Assembly (NCBI GenBank): GCA_963824985.1
Contig: CAWGRQ010000037.1
Span: 9,155 to 73,154 of the forward strand
Origin: JAFNAG01 sp963824985
GTDB taxonomy: Bacteria > Acidobacteriota > UBA6911
DNA length: 64,000 nt
Direction of reading: 5' to 3'
Positions 1-8,940 of this stretch are shown here, piece by piece. The notes under the pieces are model-generated. The model was not told the origin of the DNA. It did not search any database and saw only the letters and a list, made by a program, of their open reading frames with translations. The position numbers and the translations under genes are program-made. Position 1 is the first letter of the stretch. The number at the start of each line of letters is the position of its first letter.

Positions 1-223
1 AATCACCCCATATTGATCGTGATCCGACCCGGCAAGGACCGAAGATGGCGGGACTATTGAAGTTGATCTGCCCGCTGGCGGAAGGTATGCTTTTGCCTTC
101 GGTGAAATATCCATTACCGCTTAATGAAAGCACGGTGGAATCCGTGCGGGCCGCGCCAACGGCGGACAGGTGGTATTTCTGTTTCCGTAACGCAACATGT
201 TCTCGGTCGAGGAGGAGGAACCC
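1..223. other. Upstream flank, no gene recognised
   Basis: This stretch precedes the M28 peptidase gene. Open frames exist on both strands but none resembles a known family or has a good ribosome binding site. It probably carries the promoter of the peptidase gene, but I cannot point to convincing -35/-10 boxes. Confidence 0.4.
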
Positions 224-2308
224 ATGCCCGGCGTATCCAGGAAATTGCGGTTGCTGTGCGCCGCTCTTTTACCCCTATTGTGCGCGGTCCGGTATTCCTC
301 AGGGCAATCGACGCTGCTGCTGCCGGACAAGGTCGTCCAGGCGATCATCGCCCAGGCATCAGGAGACATCGCCCTTCATAACGAGATCGTGCTCGGGCCA
401 TTCGAGCGTATCCGCCCGGAAAAAGAATATACCGGCCTCTTCCACGAAACCGAATACCTCCTCGGCAAGCTCAAAGATTACGGGTTTTCCGACGTTCGCG
501 TCGAACAGTTCGACGCAACCGGAACGCAATGGGCCGCCCGCTCGGCACGCCTGACAATGCTGTCACCCACCGTGGAGACGCTCGCCGACATCGAAGAAAC
601 AGCAGCCATGCTTGCGCGAGGTTCGTCGAGCGCTGAGATAACCACTGAACTTGTCTATGTCCCCAACGCCGGACGAAAAGAGAGCTATCCAGGGCTCGAT
701 GTCGCCGGCAAGATTGTCATCTCCGAAGGAGCTCTCAATTCCATTTACAGCATGGCGGTCGGGCAGCTTGGCGCTGCCGGAGTGTGCACGTTCGACACCA
801 GATATCCCGATATGTATCCGAACATGATTCTGTGGAACTCCCTGCCGCGCGCCGCCGAGGGCAAGAGCGGTTTCGCTTTCAACCTCTATTCGCCAAAGGG
901 CGAAGATCTGGTCTCGCGCCTGAAGCGCGGGGACAAGATCACCGTTCGCGCCGAAATTGATACCAGGCAGTATCCCGCCAAATCGGAGGCCGTTACCGCG
1001 ATGATCCCCGGCACGGACCGAAACGGCCAGGAACTGCTCGTCGTTGCGCACCTGTTTGAGGGCATCACCAAACAGGGAGCCAACGACAACTACAGCGGCT
1101 CCGCGTGCATCATGGAAACCGGACGGACCATCCTGGAACTGGTGAAACGAGGCGTTATCCCTCCGCTCACGCGGGGTATCCGATTCCTATGGGTGCCGGA
1201 AATCAGCGGTACCCGCGCCTATGTTCGAAAGCATCCCGAGGAAGTCGGGCGCATGATCGCCGGCATCAATATGGACATGGTCGGCGAAGACCTCGTGAAG
1301 ACGCGGTCATGGTTCGTCACCAGCCGGACGCCATGGTCCATTCCGAGTCTCTTCAATGACGTCGTGCAGGAATTCGCCGAATTGACCGTGGCCCTGAACA
1401 ACGATGCTCATGGCGAGTCTTACGGCAGCTTCAACCTGAACATCACGTCACCGACCGGAAGTCAGATGCCGTTTCTCTACAAGACGATCGGATACGACAC
1501 CGGCAGCGACCATACCGTGCTCAGCAACGGAGTGGTTCGCGTGCCTACAACATACTTCGAATGCTGGCCCGACGATTTTTACCATTCGAGCATGGACACG
1601 CCCGACAAGAGCGATCCGACCCAGCTCAAACGAGTCGCATTCATCGCGGCTTCCTCGCTCATCGCGGGCTCGAATGCCGGAGCAGCCCAGTCGGCTGCAT
1701 TCGTTGCCCTCGCCGCCGGCAAGGGCAGGAAGAGGATCGCCGATGCAATGGACGCGGCGTTGCGCCTGCTCGCAATCGCGGACAGAGATTCGCTCCCGAA
1801 CAATTACCGGACGGCGTCCTATACCATCGAAGGGGCTTTCCGGCACGAGATCGAAAACCTGAATACCGTCGCGCTCTTTGCCGGAGCGGATGCCTCCCGG
1901 GATATGATCGCGGTTGAAACCGTTAACATCGAAAAGGAAAAAGCCGCCGCGCTCGAATCGCTGAAGGGCTGGTACGGAGCCAGGTCCCGTCAAGAGGGCG
2001 TCACGGCAGCCGCACCGAACCTCGCGAATGAGAAGAGACAATATGAATCAATGACGCCGGAGCGCAAGGCAAAAGGCCTCCTGCAGCAGATGGATGCGCC
2101 GCTCCGTCCCAATCTCCCGAGAACCCACGATGTATTCAAATTCCAGTTCGCCTCCACGGAGTTGGAAAACCTCATCGATGGCAAACGGAATATCTTCGAG
2201 ATTGCAGCTCTCGTAACCGCAGAATGTGGCGGCCCGGGCATTGCGGCGGTTATCGAATATTATCAGGCGCTGGAGAAACAGGGAAGCATTGTCATCTCAA
2301 GAAAGTAA
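224..2308 (+). CDS. Secreted M28-family zinc aminopeptidase
   Basis: Predicted exported metallo-aminopeptidase that removes N-terminal residues from peptides. The chosen ATG at 224 follows GGAGGAGGA (211-219); an in-frame ATG at 197 has no such site. The protein is about 694 residues. It begins with a basic stretch and hydrophobic segment (LRLLCAALLPLLCAV), a typical signal peptide. A protease-associated (PA-like) region follows (around YPGLDVAGKIVISEG). The M28 domain shows all five ligand motifs in order: His in VVAHLFEG, Asp in GANDNYSG, Glu in WVPEISG, Asp in NMDMVGED and His in GSDHTVL. The C-terminal ~200 residues are helical and unassigned. It faces a secreted S9 peptidase gene on the opposite strand, so this end of the window looks geared to extracellular or periplasmic peptide use. 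Family assignment is firm; substrate preference cannot be read. Confidence 0.9.
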   Translation: MPGVSRKLRLLCAALLPLLCAVRYSSGQSTLLLPDKVVQAIIAQASGDIALHNEIVLGPFERIRPEKEYTGLFHETEYLLGKLKDYGFSDVRVEQFDATGTQWAARSARLTMLSPTVETLADIEETAAMLARGSSSAEITTELVYVPNAGRKESYPGLDVAGKIVISEGALNSIYSMAVGQLGAAGVCTFDTRYPDMYPNMILWNSLPRAAEGKSGFAFNLYSPKGEDLVSRLKRGDKITVRAEIDTRQYPAKSEAVTAMIPGTDRNGQELLVVAHLFEGITKQGANDNYSGSACIMETGRTILELVKRGVIPPLTRGIRFLWVPEISGTRAYVRKHPEEVGRMIAGINMDMVGEDLVKTRSWFVTSRTPWSIPSLFNDVVQEFAELTVALNNDAHGESYGSFNLNITSPTGSQMPFLYKTIGYDTGSDHTVLSNGVVRVPTTYFECWPDDFYHSSMDTPDKSDPTQLKRVAFIAASSLIAGSNAGAAQSAAFVALAAGKGRKRIADAMDAALRLLAIADRDSLPNNYRTASYTIEGAFRHEIENLNTVALFAGADASRDMIAVETVNIEKEKAAALESLKGWYGARSRQEGVTAAAPNLANEKRQYESMTPERKAKGLLQQMDAPLRPNLPRTHDVFKFQFASTELENLIDGKRNIFEIAALVTAECGGPGIAAVIEYYQALEKQGSIVISRK

Positions 2309-2532
2309 TCCCGGTTGGTCCAGCCCACAAGACCCATTGACCCCAATACTGTTCACTAATGGCAGACGCGCTGCGTGTCGGCACAAAAAGCTTGCCACGG
2401 ATTGCACGGATTACACAGATTGCCCCAAAAAAGGCCGATCCAAGGAGATAAGTCTCAGTTAAGTTCGTGAAATCCGTGGTCTGATTTTTGAATCGCGCTT
2501 AGATTGAGGCTAAGGCGATCAGAATTACTCAG
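2309..2532. repeat. Convergent intergenic spacer with 'CACGGATT' repeat
   Basis: The spacer lies between two convergent peptidase genes. At about 2395-2422 it carries repeated CACGGATT units (CACGGATTGCACGGATTACA), and an inverted copy (AAATCCGTGG) follows at about 2470-2480, so the transcript could fold. Related 'CCGTGT' repeats occur at 14430, 16550 and 41285-41395 in this window. I see no gene in it. Confidence 0.5.
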
Positions 2533-4596
2533 TCAATCTGGATTCCGCCCGACAGTGGGATTCTCCTTCTTCTGATCTTCCGAGCGAACCGGCGGCTTCC
2601 ATTCCCGGCCCAAGACATATTTTTCCATCCAGACGATCTCCTCCAGATCGCGGATCCTGGAATGGTGCGGTTCACGGAACCCATGAGGCTCGCGCGGGAA
2701 GCGGAGGAATTTCACCGGAATGTTACGGTCCTTGAGGCCGGCGAAGAACATCATGCTCTGGCCAATCGTGTCGGTCGTGTCGTTTTCGCCGTGGAAGAGA
2801 ATCGTCGGAGTCTGCACATTCTTGATATGGGTGTACGAAGATTGTTCCCGGTACCGGGTCGGATTTTCCCAGGGGGTGCCCCCGATGTACCAGAGCTTCA
2901 CATCGTGGTTAAATCCCATGGCATATTCTGACGACCAGTCGGTGACCATGGCCCCGAGACTTGCCGCCTTGAACCGGTTGGTCTGGGTAATCGTCCACCC
3001 GCCGAGGATGCCGCCGTAACTCCATCCTTTGATTCCCATCCGGTCCGGATCGACGATGCCCCTGGCGATGAGCATGTCCACGCCGGTCATCAGATCCTGG
3101 AAATCCCCTCCGCCGATGTCGCGCATGTTTCCGCGCAGCAGCGCGTCATTGTATCCGCTTGAGCCACGCACATTGGGCGAGAGCGAGGCAAAGCCCAGGC
3201 CGGCATAGATGTGATAGTTGGCGCTGAAGCTGTAGGCAAAAGCGCCGGCAGGGCCGCCGTGCACGTTGAGCATGAGCGGGAGTCTGGTTCCTTCCTTGTA
3301 GTCCGCCGGGAGGTTCAGTATGCCTTCGATCTCAAGCCCATCCTTGCTTTTCCATGACACCATCTCGGTCCGGGCCAGCGCCAGTCCGGCGATCTGCGGA
3401 TTCGCATGGGTCAACTGCTTCTTCTGGCCGCTGCCCAGGTCCACGAGGTAAATGTCTCCCGGCATGGCAGGATCGGAGTAGGTGCCGGCACCGCGGGTGA
3501 AGTCACGGCTGAAGCTGCCTGCGTTCATTACCCCTTTTTCATTCGTGACCGGCGTGACTCTTCCGGTAGCGACGTCGAGACGGAAAACATTGCGGAAGGC
3601 GCGATTCGAGCCATCGAAAATAATGGTTTGTCGATCGGGCATCCATTCATACCCGGAAATCCCTCCCTCAAATGTCCCCGAAACCAGGCGGATCTGGCGC
3701 GAAGTCATATCCAGGATCCAGAGCTTATTGTTGCGCAGATCCCAGTCGGTAATTCCTGCGGCGGTGAATCCCAGAAGCTTTCCGTCCGGAGACCATTTCG
3801 GCTGTCCTTCCGGCGCATTGTTGTTCGTAAGGCGTGTCATCGTGCCGGAGGAGACGTCGACCATCGCGATTTCAGAGAGGTTGCCGGAGTTGCGGGCATT
3901 CTCGGTCCGAAAGGTGAACGCCACGGAAGTGCCGTCGGGGGAAGGATCATAGGCGCCGATGATCATCTTTTCTCTGGTGATCTTTTTCTCCTTTTTGGAG
4001 CCGAGTTCAAAGATCCAGAGCTCATTCCATTGGCCCCGGCTCTGGCCATTAGGTCCTTCATCCACGGCAATCGCATCATCGCCGCCTTTTTCCGCAGCCT
4101 TCTGTTCCTGGCTTTTGAGCTCGTTGGCGAGGAAGAAAATCGACTTCCCGTCCTCCGACCAGCGAAACGAGTTCAGACCATCCTTATGGTCGGTCAGCTT
4201 CACCGCCTCGCCGCCGTTGGCGCGGATGAGGTAAATCTGCCGGCCCGCACTGTCGCCGCCTGCCGCCGCTCGCTCCCGGTTAGCCAGAAACGCGACGCTT
4301 GACGAATCCGGCGACCAGGCCGGCGCCGAGTCATTTTCGCCGGAAAGGAATTGAAACGACTCGCCGCCATCCGCGGGCATCATGAAAAAGCGGGATTCGC
4401 GCTTGTTGTCCTTCCACTTGAGCTCGGAGCGCGAATACAGGATCCATTTGCCATCCGGTGAGATCTGAGGGCCGGAGACCTGAACCATATCGAGCGCGTC
4501 ATCGACCGTCACCGGCCGTTTGGCATCCTGCGCCGGCAGCAGCGCAATCATGGCAAAGGGGATCCAGAGCAGGTTCTTCAGAAATCGTAGATACAT
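2533..4596 (-). CDS. Secreted S9 prolyl oligopeptidase-family serine peptidase
   Basis: Peptidase of the S9 family (acylaminoacyl-peptidase / dipeptidyl-peptidase type) cleaving oligopeptides. The ATG at 4596 follows AAGGAGA at good distance, giving 687 residues; the frame stays open upstream to 4761 but that part has no site. The N-terminus (MYLRFLKNLLWIPFAMIALLPA) is a signal peptide ending near AQDA. Residues about 30-400 form a TolB-like WD/beta-propeller (ISPDGKWILYSRSE, WSPDSSSVAFLANRE, PSPDGTSVAF, WSPDGKLLGF). The C-terminal alpha/beta hydrolase has nucleophile GWSYGG, acid FHGENDTTD and catalytic His in REPHGFREP, so the triad is intact. It is divergent from the glycosyltransferase at 4886. 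Confidence 0.95.
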   Translation of the reverse strand: MYLRFLKNLLWIPFAMIALLPAQDAKRPVTVDDALDMVQVSGPQISPDGKWILYSRSELKWKDNKRESRFFMMPADGGESFQFLSGENDSAPAWSPDSSSVAFLANRERAAAGGDSAGRQIYLIRANGGEAVKLTDHKDGLNSFRWSEDGKSIFFLANELKSQEQKAAEKGGDDAIAVDEGPNGQSRGQWNELWIFELGSKKEKKITREKMIIGAYDPSPDGTSVAFTFRTENARNSGNLSEIAMVDVSSGTMTRLTNNNAPEGQPKWSPDGKLLGFTAAGITDWDLRNNKLWILDMTSRQIRLVSGTFEGGISGYEWMPDRQTIIFDGSNRAFRNVFRLDVATGRVTPVTNEKGVMNAGSFSRDFTRGAGTYSDPAMPGDIYLVDLGSGQKKQLTHANPQIAGLALARTEMVSWKSKDGLEIEGILNLPADYKEGTRLPLMLNVHGGPAGAFAYSFSANYHIYAGLGFASLSPNVRGSSGYNDALLRGNMRDIGGGDFQDLMTGVDMLIARGIVDPDRMGIKGWSYGGILGGWTITQTNRFKAASLGAMVTDWSSEYAMGFNHDVKLWYIGGTPWENPTRYREQSSYTHIKNVQTPTILFHGENDTTDTIGQSMMFFAGLKDRNIPVKFLRFPREPHGFREPHHSRIRDLEEIVWMEKYVLGREWKPPVRSEDQKKENPTVGRNPD

Positions 4597-4885
4597 GGCG
4601 TTCTCCTTGAAAGCCATCAGGGTTTGCGTTTTATGATGACAGCGGGCTGGACGGCTTCGGTAACCGAAGGCCTCCTCCGGAAAGTGCGTTGATGGCAACT
4701 CCGTCTCCAACCGCATTTTTGATTTCCCGAACCCGGTCATGGATGAAGCGGTCAACGTCAAGCTCCTGCGCGGTGATTTCCTGGATCATGCGTCTCACTC
4801 CCGTGTGCTAAAGTCATCCGATGGGGCCTTTTGTATCAATGCTGTGCTGGGGAATCAAGCCGAAAACGGGGGAGCATGGTCCACG

Positions 4886-5776
4886 ATGCGAGACATTACC
4901 ATCCTTATAAAGACGTTTGAGCGGCCCCAGTGCCTGGAACGGCTGCTCGATTCCATCGGCCGGGCCGGCTGGCAGGGACCGGTATGGGTCGCCGACGACA
5001 GCCGCAGTCCTTATCGGGAACAGATGCTCGCCAAATTCGGCAAGCTGGTTACCGATTACCTGATCATGCCCTTTGATGCGGGATCGTCCGCAGGACGAAA
5101 TCTGCTCCTGAGACACGTCACGACGCCCTATTTCCTGTTATGCGACGACGATTTTATCTTCGACACGCGAACGGATGTGAAGCGGTTTAAAGACCTGCTC
5201 GAATCGGCCGGGCTGGATCTGATCGGCGGGGTGTACTACGATCGGATGCATCCGGATTGGAGCCAGGCGGCCGCATCGCTGGTGCGGCTCGACTGGTGGC
5301 ACCTGTGCCTCAGACTGGGTATTGAAATCCCGCGGAAGACGTTCTTCAATTTCGAGCCCTGCGGCACGAATCGGTGGCGCCTTATGGACATTGCCTATAT
5401 CCCTCCAGTCGTTCGATGCGATTACGTCGCCAATTTTTTTCTTGCCCGAACCCGCCGGCTGATCGAGACCGTTGGCGGCTGGGATGAATCCCTGAAAATG
5501 GGCGGGCATCAGGATTTCTTCTTTAGGGCCAGGAGAGCCGGCCTTCAGGTGGGACACACGGAAGAAGTGGGGGTGCTGCACCTGATGGAACTGCCGCCGT
5601 TCTATCACAAGTTCCGTGCCCGGTCCCTGGCGATGCGTCCGAAGATGTTTGCCGATGCCACGCTGGCGCAACGATTGCGACGGACTCTCGATCATTGGCA
5701 ACGTATCTGGAAACAGAAGACCAACAGGGAGAAAGAACGATATACGGGCGCAGGCCGCGAATTACCCCGACAGTGA
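4886..5776 (+). CDS. Family 2 glycosyltransferase
   Basis: GT-A fold glycosyltransferase, about 296 residues. The frame is open from 4739 but ATG 4886 is where homology starts (MRDITILIKTFERP), with a G-rich site about 11 bases upstream. It has the GT2 opening (TILIKTFERPQCLERLLDSI), a nucleotide-sugar region (VWVADDSRSP) and a metal-binding acidic motif LLCDDDFIF. No membrane helices are visible, so it probably works in the cytoplasm on a lipid- or protein-linked acceptor. Neighbours are a radical SAM protein and a second GT2, which suggests a small glycan or decorated-metabolite locus. Donor and acceptor sugars cannot be inferred. Confidence 0.82.
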   Translation: MRDITILIKTFERPQCLERLLDSIGRAGWQGPVWVADDSRSPYREQMLAKFGKLVTDYLIMPFDAGSSAGRNLLLRHVTTPYFLLCDDDFIFDTRTDVKRFKDLLESAGLDLIGGVYYDRMHPDWSQAAASLVRLDWWHLCLRLGIEIPRKTFFNFEPCGTNRWRLMDIAYIPPVVRCDYVANFFLARTRRLIETVGGWDESLKMGGHQDFFFRARRAGLQVGHTEEVGVLHLMELPPFYHKFRARSLAMRPKMFADATLAQRLRRTLDHWQRIWKQKTNREKERYTGAGRELPRQ

Positions 5777-5869
5777 TTGCCGCCTTCCAGGTGCTGAAAT
5801 CTTTGCAATGAACAGGTAGGTAAGTAATAATTTTGGTTTCAGAAATCTCAAACTGACACCGGAGGATTC

Positions 5870-7957
5870 ATGGCCAGGATCGCCATGATCAGCTGCAACG
5901 ACCGATGCTGCATGGGCGCGAGGCAGCTGTCTTCATTGGTCAAAAACCATCATGTTTTCTACCTGATCTGCTATGGAGAATACCACCACGCCACCTTCAG
6001 CTATACGGCCCAAGCAGGCGATCAAGTCGATGAACGCCTGTTGCTGGATCTCCTCAGGCGGCTGTCCCCGGATCTGGTGGGATTTTCCTATCGCTCGGTC
6101 CAGGCCGGTTTGTCCGCCCACTTGGCCGGCAGGATCCGATCGGAACTCAGCCTCCCTGTAATAGCGGGAGGAATCGGGCCCACATCCGATCCGGATTCGG
6201 CTGTCCGGCAGTACGACATGGTCTGCATCGGCGAAGGCGATTTTGTCCTGCCCCGCTTGTTGGACGCCATTGATGAAACGGGTTCATTAGACCTGGCAGT
6301 CAAAAAAACGCCCAATCTCTGGTACCACACTGATGTCGGCACGGCGAAGAATCCCGTCGAGAGGCTGGTTTCCAGGGAGGAGCTGTCTGAGTTCCCCTTC
6401 ATCGACTACGACGCGGATGACAAGTTCACCATTGTCCGGGGCAATCTTATGGAACATGACGGGCGGCTCGACAATGAGGTGGGCGCGTATCCGATGTTGA
6501 CCTCCCGGGGGTGCCCCTTCGCCTGTACCTTCTGTCACAATTCCAACATGCACGATCTCTATTGCGACCAAAGGTACTGCCGGCAGCGGAGCGTGGCGAG
6601 TGTAATCCTCGAAATGGAGCAGGCAAAGAACCGTTTTTCCGCCAGGATCTTCTCGATCTATGACGATTTGTTCACACTCAACCGGCAATGGGCTCTTGAG
6701 TTTGCTTCGGAATACAGCAAGCGCATCGCCCTCCCCTTTTGGTGCTACACCCACCCGTCGAAGGTCAGCAGGGAGATCCACGAGGCCCTCATGAAGGCAG
6801 GGCTCGAAAACACCGCCATGGGTGTTCAGTCTGGAAGCGAGAGAGTCCTGTCTGACGTTTTTAACCGGAAGACATCGCGAAGCAATATTTTGAGCGCGGC
6901 GGCGGTTCTGAAGGACCTGAATTGCCGTGTCCAGATCGATCTCATCACTGCGAATCCTTTCGAGAACGACGATGATCGGCGTGACACTCTGGATCTCATG
7001 CAGGCGATGCCCAAAAACACCCGAACCAACGACGGCGAGCATGCCTGGTTTTACTGCCAAAGCCGGTTGACCTACTTTCCCAACTCCCGGATCTCGCGGA
7101 TGGTGGCAGAGCAGGGAATCAATACTGAATTCGATCCCGACGTGGCCTCTTTCTGGGAGATGCTTCACGAGCTGGCCTTCATGGACCACCTTCCCCAGGG
7201 TGCCGTGATGTATCTCTCGTATCTCTATAACGAGTATAAGGAGAGCGCCGGGGACTTCAAGCCGGAAACAGGCGCCTCATGGATCCGTGAAAACCTGCTG
7301 CACCTCCCTATCGAGGGTATCACGGAGATACTCGATGTCCGCCAGCATGGCAATCTCAAGGATTCCCTGGGTTGGATCCCGACTCCGGAGGAACTGACCT
7401 TCTCCGAGGTCCGGATTCTGATGGATGGGCTGGGAGCGGTGCGAATGGGCGCGGATGGGTTCGAGAGAGAACGCAGAATCACACAGGCGCGCACGCTCCT
7501 CAAAGAACTCACGCCGCAAAAACGGATGGCCCGAGTCAAGGAAAACCTGCGGTCCCATGCCGCCCTGATCGTCAAGCTGGCGGAGACTATCCAGACACAG
7601 CTGGCGGAAAAGAGCCGGCTTCAAGAAGCAGTAGACGAACGTGGCCTGTGGGCTCTCGACCTGGAGCGCACGATCAAAGAGCGGGATTCGGCCATTCTGA
7701 TACTGCAGCAAGAGATGGATAGGCGAGGCCTGTGGGCTCTCGATCTGGAGCGTGCCATAAGGGAGCGGGATTCCGTGATCTCACAGCTGCAGGAAGAGGT
7801 GGATAAGCGGGGCCTGTGGGCTCTCGATCTGGAGAGAACGATCGAGGAGCGGGATTCCGTGATTCTGGGGATGCAGCAAATGGAGCGTGAACTCCGGGCG
7901 ATGCCGACTCTGCGCCGGCTGTTCCGGCGACTCAGGCGGGCCACTCCAACAAAGTGA
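5870..7957 (+). CDS. B12-binding radical SAM protein with C-terminal coiled-coil repeats
   Basis: Predicted cobalamin-dependent radical SAM enzyme (BchE/methyltransferase-like) of 695 residues. ATG 5870 follows CGGAGGA. The N-terminal ~150 residues look like a B12-binding Rossmann domain (PVIAGGIGPTSDPD, CIGEGDFVLPRLL). The [4Fe-4S] motif is C215-x3-C219-x2-C222 (RGCPFACTFCHN), followed by a TIM-barrel-like region with MGVQSGSERVL. From residue about 590 there are three tandem 28-residue units, each starting RGLWALDLER(T/A)I, spaced at residues 591, 619 and 647 (four heptads each), which predict a coiled coil. A short basic tail (RRLFRRLRRATPTK) follows. Such Trp-containing coiled-coil units are also found on glycan-locus methyltransferases and glycosyltransferases. 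The neighbouring GT genes suggest it modifies a glycan or lipid, but the substrate is unknown. Confidence 0.85.
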   Translation: MARIAMISCNDRCCMGARQLSSLVKNHHVFYLICYGEYHHATFSYTAQAGDQVDERLLLDLLRRLSPDLVGFSYRSVQAGLSAHLAGRIRSELSLPVIAGGIGPTSDPDSAVRQYDMVCIGEGDFVLPRLLDAIDETGSLDLAVKKTPNLWYHTDVGTAKNPVERLVSREELSEFPFIDYDADDKFTIVRGNLMEHDGRLDNEVGAYPMLTSRGCPFACTFCHNSNMHDLYCDQRYCRQRSVASVILEMEQAKNRFSARIFSIYDDLFTLNRQWALEFASEYSKRIALPFWCYTHPSKVSREIHEALMKAGLENTAMGVQSGSERVLSDVFNRKTSRSNILSAAAVLKDLNCRVQIDLITANPFENDDDRRDTLDLMQAMPKNTRTNDGEHAWFYCQSRLTYFPNSRISRMVAEQGINTEFDPDVASFWEMLHELAFMDHLPQGAVMYLSYLYNEYKESAGDFKPETGASWIRENLLHLPIEGITEILDVRQHGNLKDSLGWIPTPEELTFSEVRILMDGLGAVRMGADGFERERRITQARTLLKELTPQKRMARVKENLRSHAALIVKLAETIQTQLAEKSRLQEAVDERGLWALDLERTIKERDSAILILQQEMDRRGLWALDLERAIRERDSVISQLQEEVDKRGLWALDLERTIEERDSVILGMQQMERELRAMPTLRRLFRRLRRATPTK
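7640..7891 (+). repeat. Three tandem 84-bp coding repeats
   Basis: Three copies of an 84-bp (28-codon) unit lie inside the radical SAM gene. The units begin at 7640, 7724 and 7808, each encoding RGLWALDLER and then a charged heptad segment ending in ERDS. The near-identical DNA suggests recent unit duplication or gene conversion. Confidence 0.9.
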
Positions 7958-7995
7958 ACCGCGATGCGGATCGTGTGCTCGTCGATGCTTGCCCG

Positions 7996-8940
7996 TTACG
8001 AGCGATAGATGGATCCAAATTGCCGTACGATGCGCTCAGGCAAGGCGCCTTTGGCAAGGCATGCCGCAGTAAGCAGCCAGTTGCGGCGATCCCGGATCCA
8101 GCCGAGCGGCGAGCGGCGCAGCGCGGAAACCAGCAAGCGAAGGCCGCGAACGGGCATGCCGGTTTCATATGCCAGATAGGCAAAATAGCGGGACATGTTC
8201 AGGCGGGCGGCTGCCTCGCAGCTGCTGAAGCGGCCCGGGCTCAGAGCGGCCATCTTTAAGAGCAGCCTTTGCCACTCGGCTGCCATTTCGCGCCACTGCC
8301 TGGACATCTGGGAGTCGTGGCGGCGATAGTATGTCCACTGGCTGGAATCGCCCACGATCCCCGCGCCGCGGGTCAGCGAAATCCGAAGGAAAAGATCGAG
8401 ATCATACATGAATCGGAAACTGGGATCGCAACCGCCAGCCGCGAGCGCCGCCTCCCCACGGACCATGACCGAAGACGTGTTGCCGATCACGAAGTCGCGC
8501 ATGAGCGTTTCAAAGTCGATCGGGCCGTCCCAGACGCGGCGCGGCAGGGGCAGGACTTCGCCGGAAGGCCCGATATAGGCGGTGGCCGAAAAGGTCAGGA
8601 CCGTGCCTGGATCACGAGCGAGAATTTCATACTGCGCAGCGAGTTTGCCTGGACTCCACAGGTCATCCTGATCGAGGAAAGCGACCAGGGGCGCGCGGGC
8701 AACGAGCAGACCAGTCTGTGTGGCCGCGGAGGCGCCCTGATTCGGTTGTCGAACGCAGACGATTCGGGGATCGAGATTCCGAACCGTCTCGATGCAGCCG
8801 TCGGTGGACCCGTCATCGACCAATATGAGCTCGAAACCGCCAAAGGTCTGGGTCAGAGCCGATTCGACAGAGGTCTTTAACAGGCCACCGCCGTTGTGCA
8901 CGGTCATTATAATGCTGGCGGCCGGGCTGGTGCGCATCAT
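7996..8940 (-). CDS. Family 2 glycosyltransferase
   Basis: GT2 enzyme of about 314 residues. It shows the usual opening (SIIMTVHNGGGLLKTSVESA), the nucleotide motif ILVDDGSTDG and the acidic metal motif FLDQDDLW. The start codon at 8940 (ATGATG) overlaps the TGA stop (8937-8939) of the upstream adenylation-carrier-thioesterase gene, so the two are translationally coupled. This pairing suggests that an activated amino or carboxylic acid and a sugar transfer act on one product. It converges on the radical SAM gene. No membrane segment is visible. Donor sugar unknown. Confidence 0.85.
   Translation of the reverse strand: MMRTSPAASIIMTVHNGGGLLKTSVESALTQTFGGFELILVDDGSTDGCIETVRNLDPRIVCVRQPNQGASAATQTGLLVARAPLVAFLDQDDLWSPGKLAAQYEILARDPGTVLTFSATAYIGPSGEVLPLPRRVWDGPIDFETLMRDFVIGNTSSVMVRGEAALAAGGCDPSFRFMYDLDLFLRISLTRGAGIVGDSSQWTYYRRHDSQMSRQWREMAAEWQRLLLKMAALSPGRFSSCEAAARLNMSRYFAYLAYETGMPVRGLRLLVSALRRSPLGWIRDRRNWLLTAACLAKGALPERIVRQFGSIYRS

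Noticed and set aside
3406..4302. 298-codon frame antisense to the S9 peptidase
   Set aside because: The S9 peptidase on the other strand has full domain and catalytic evidence; this frame has none.
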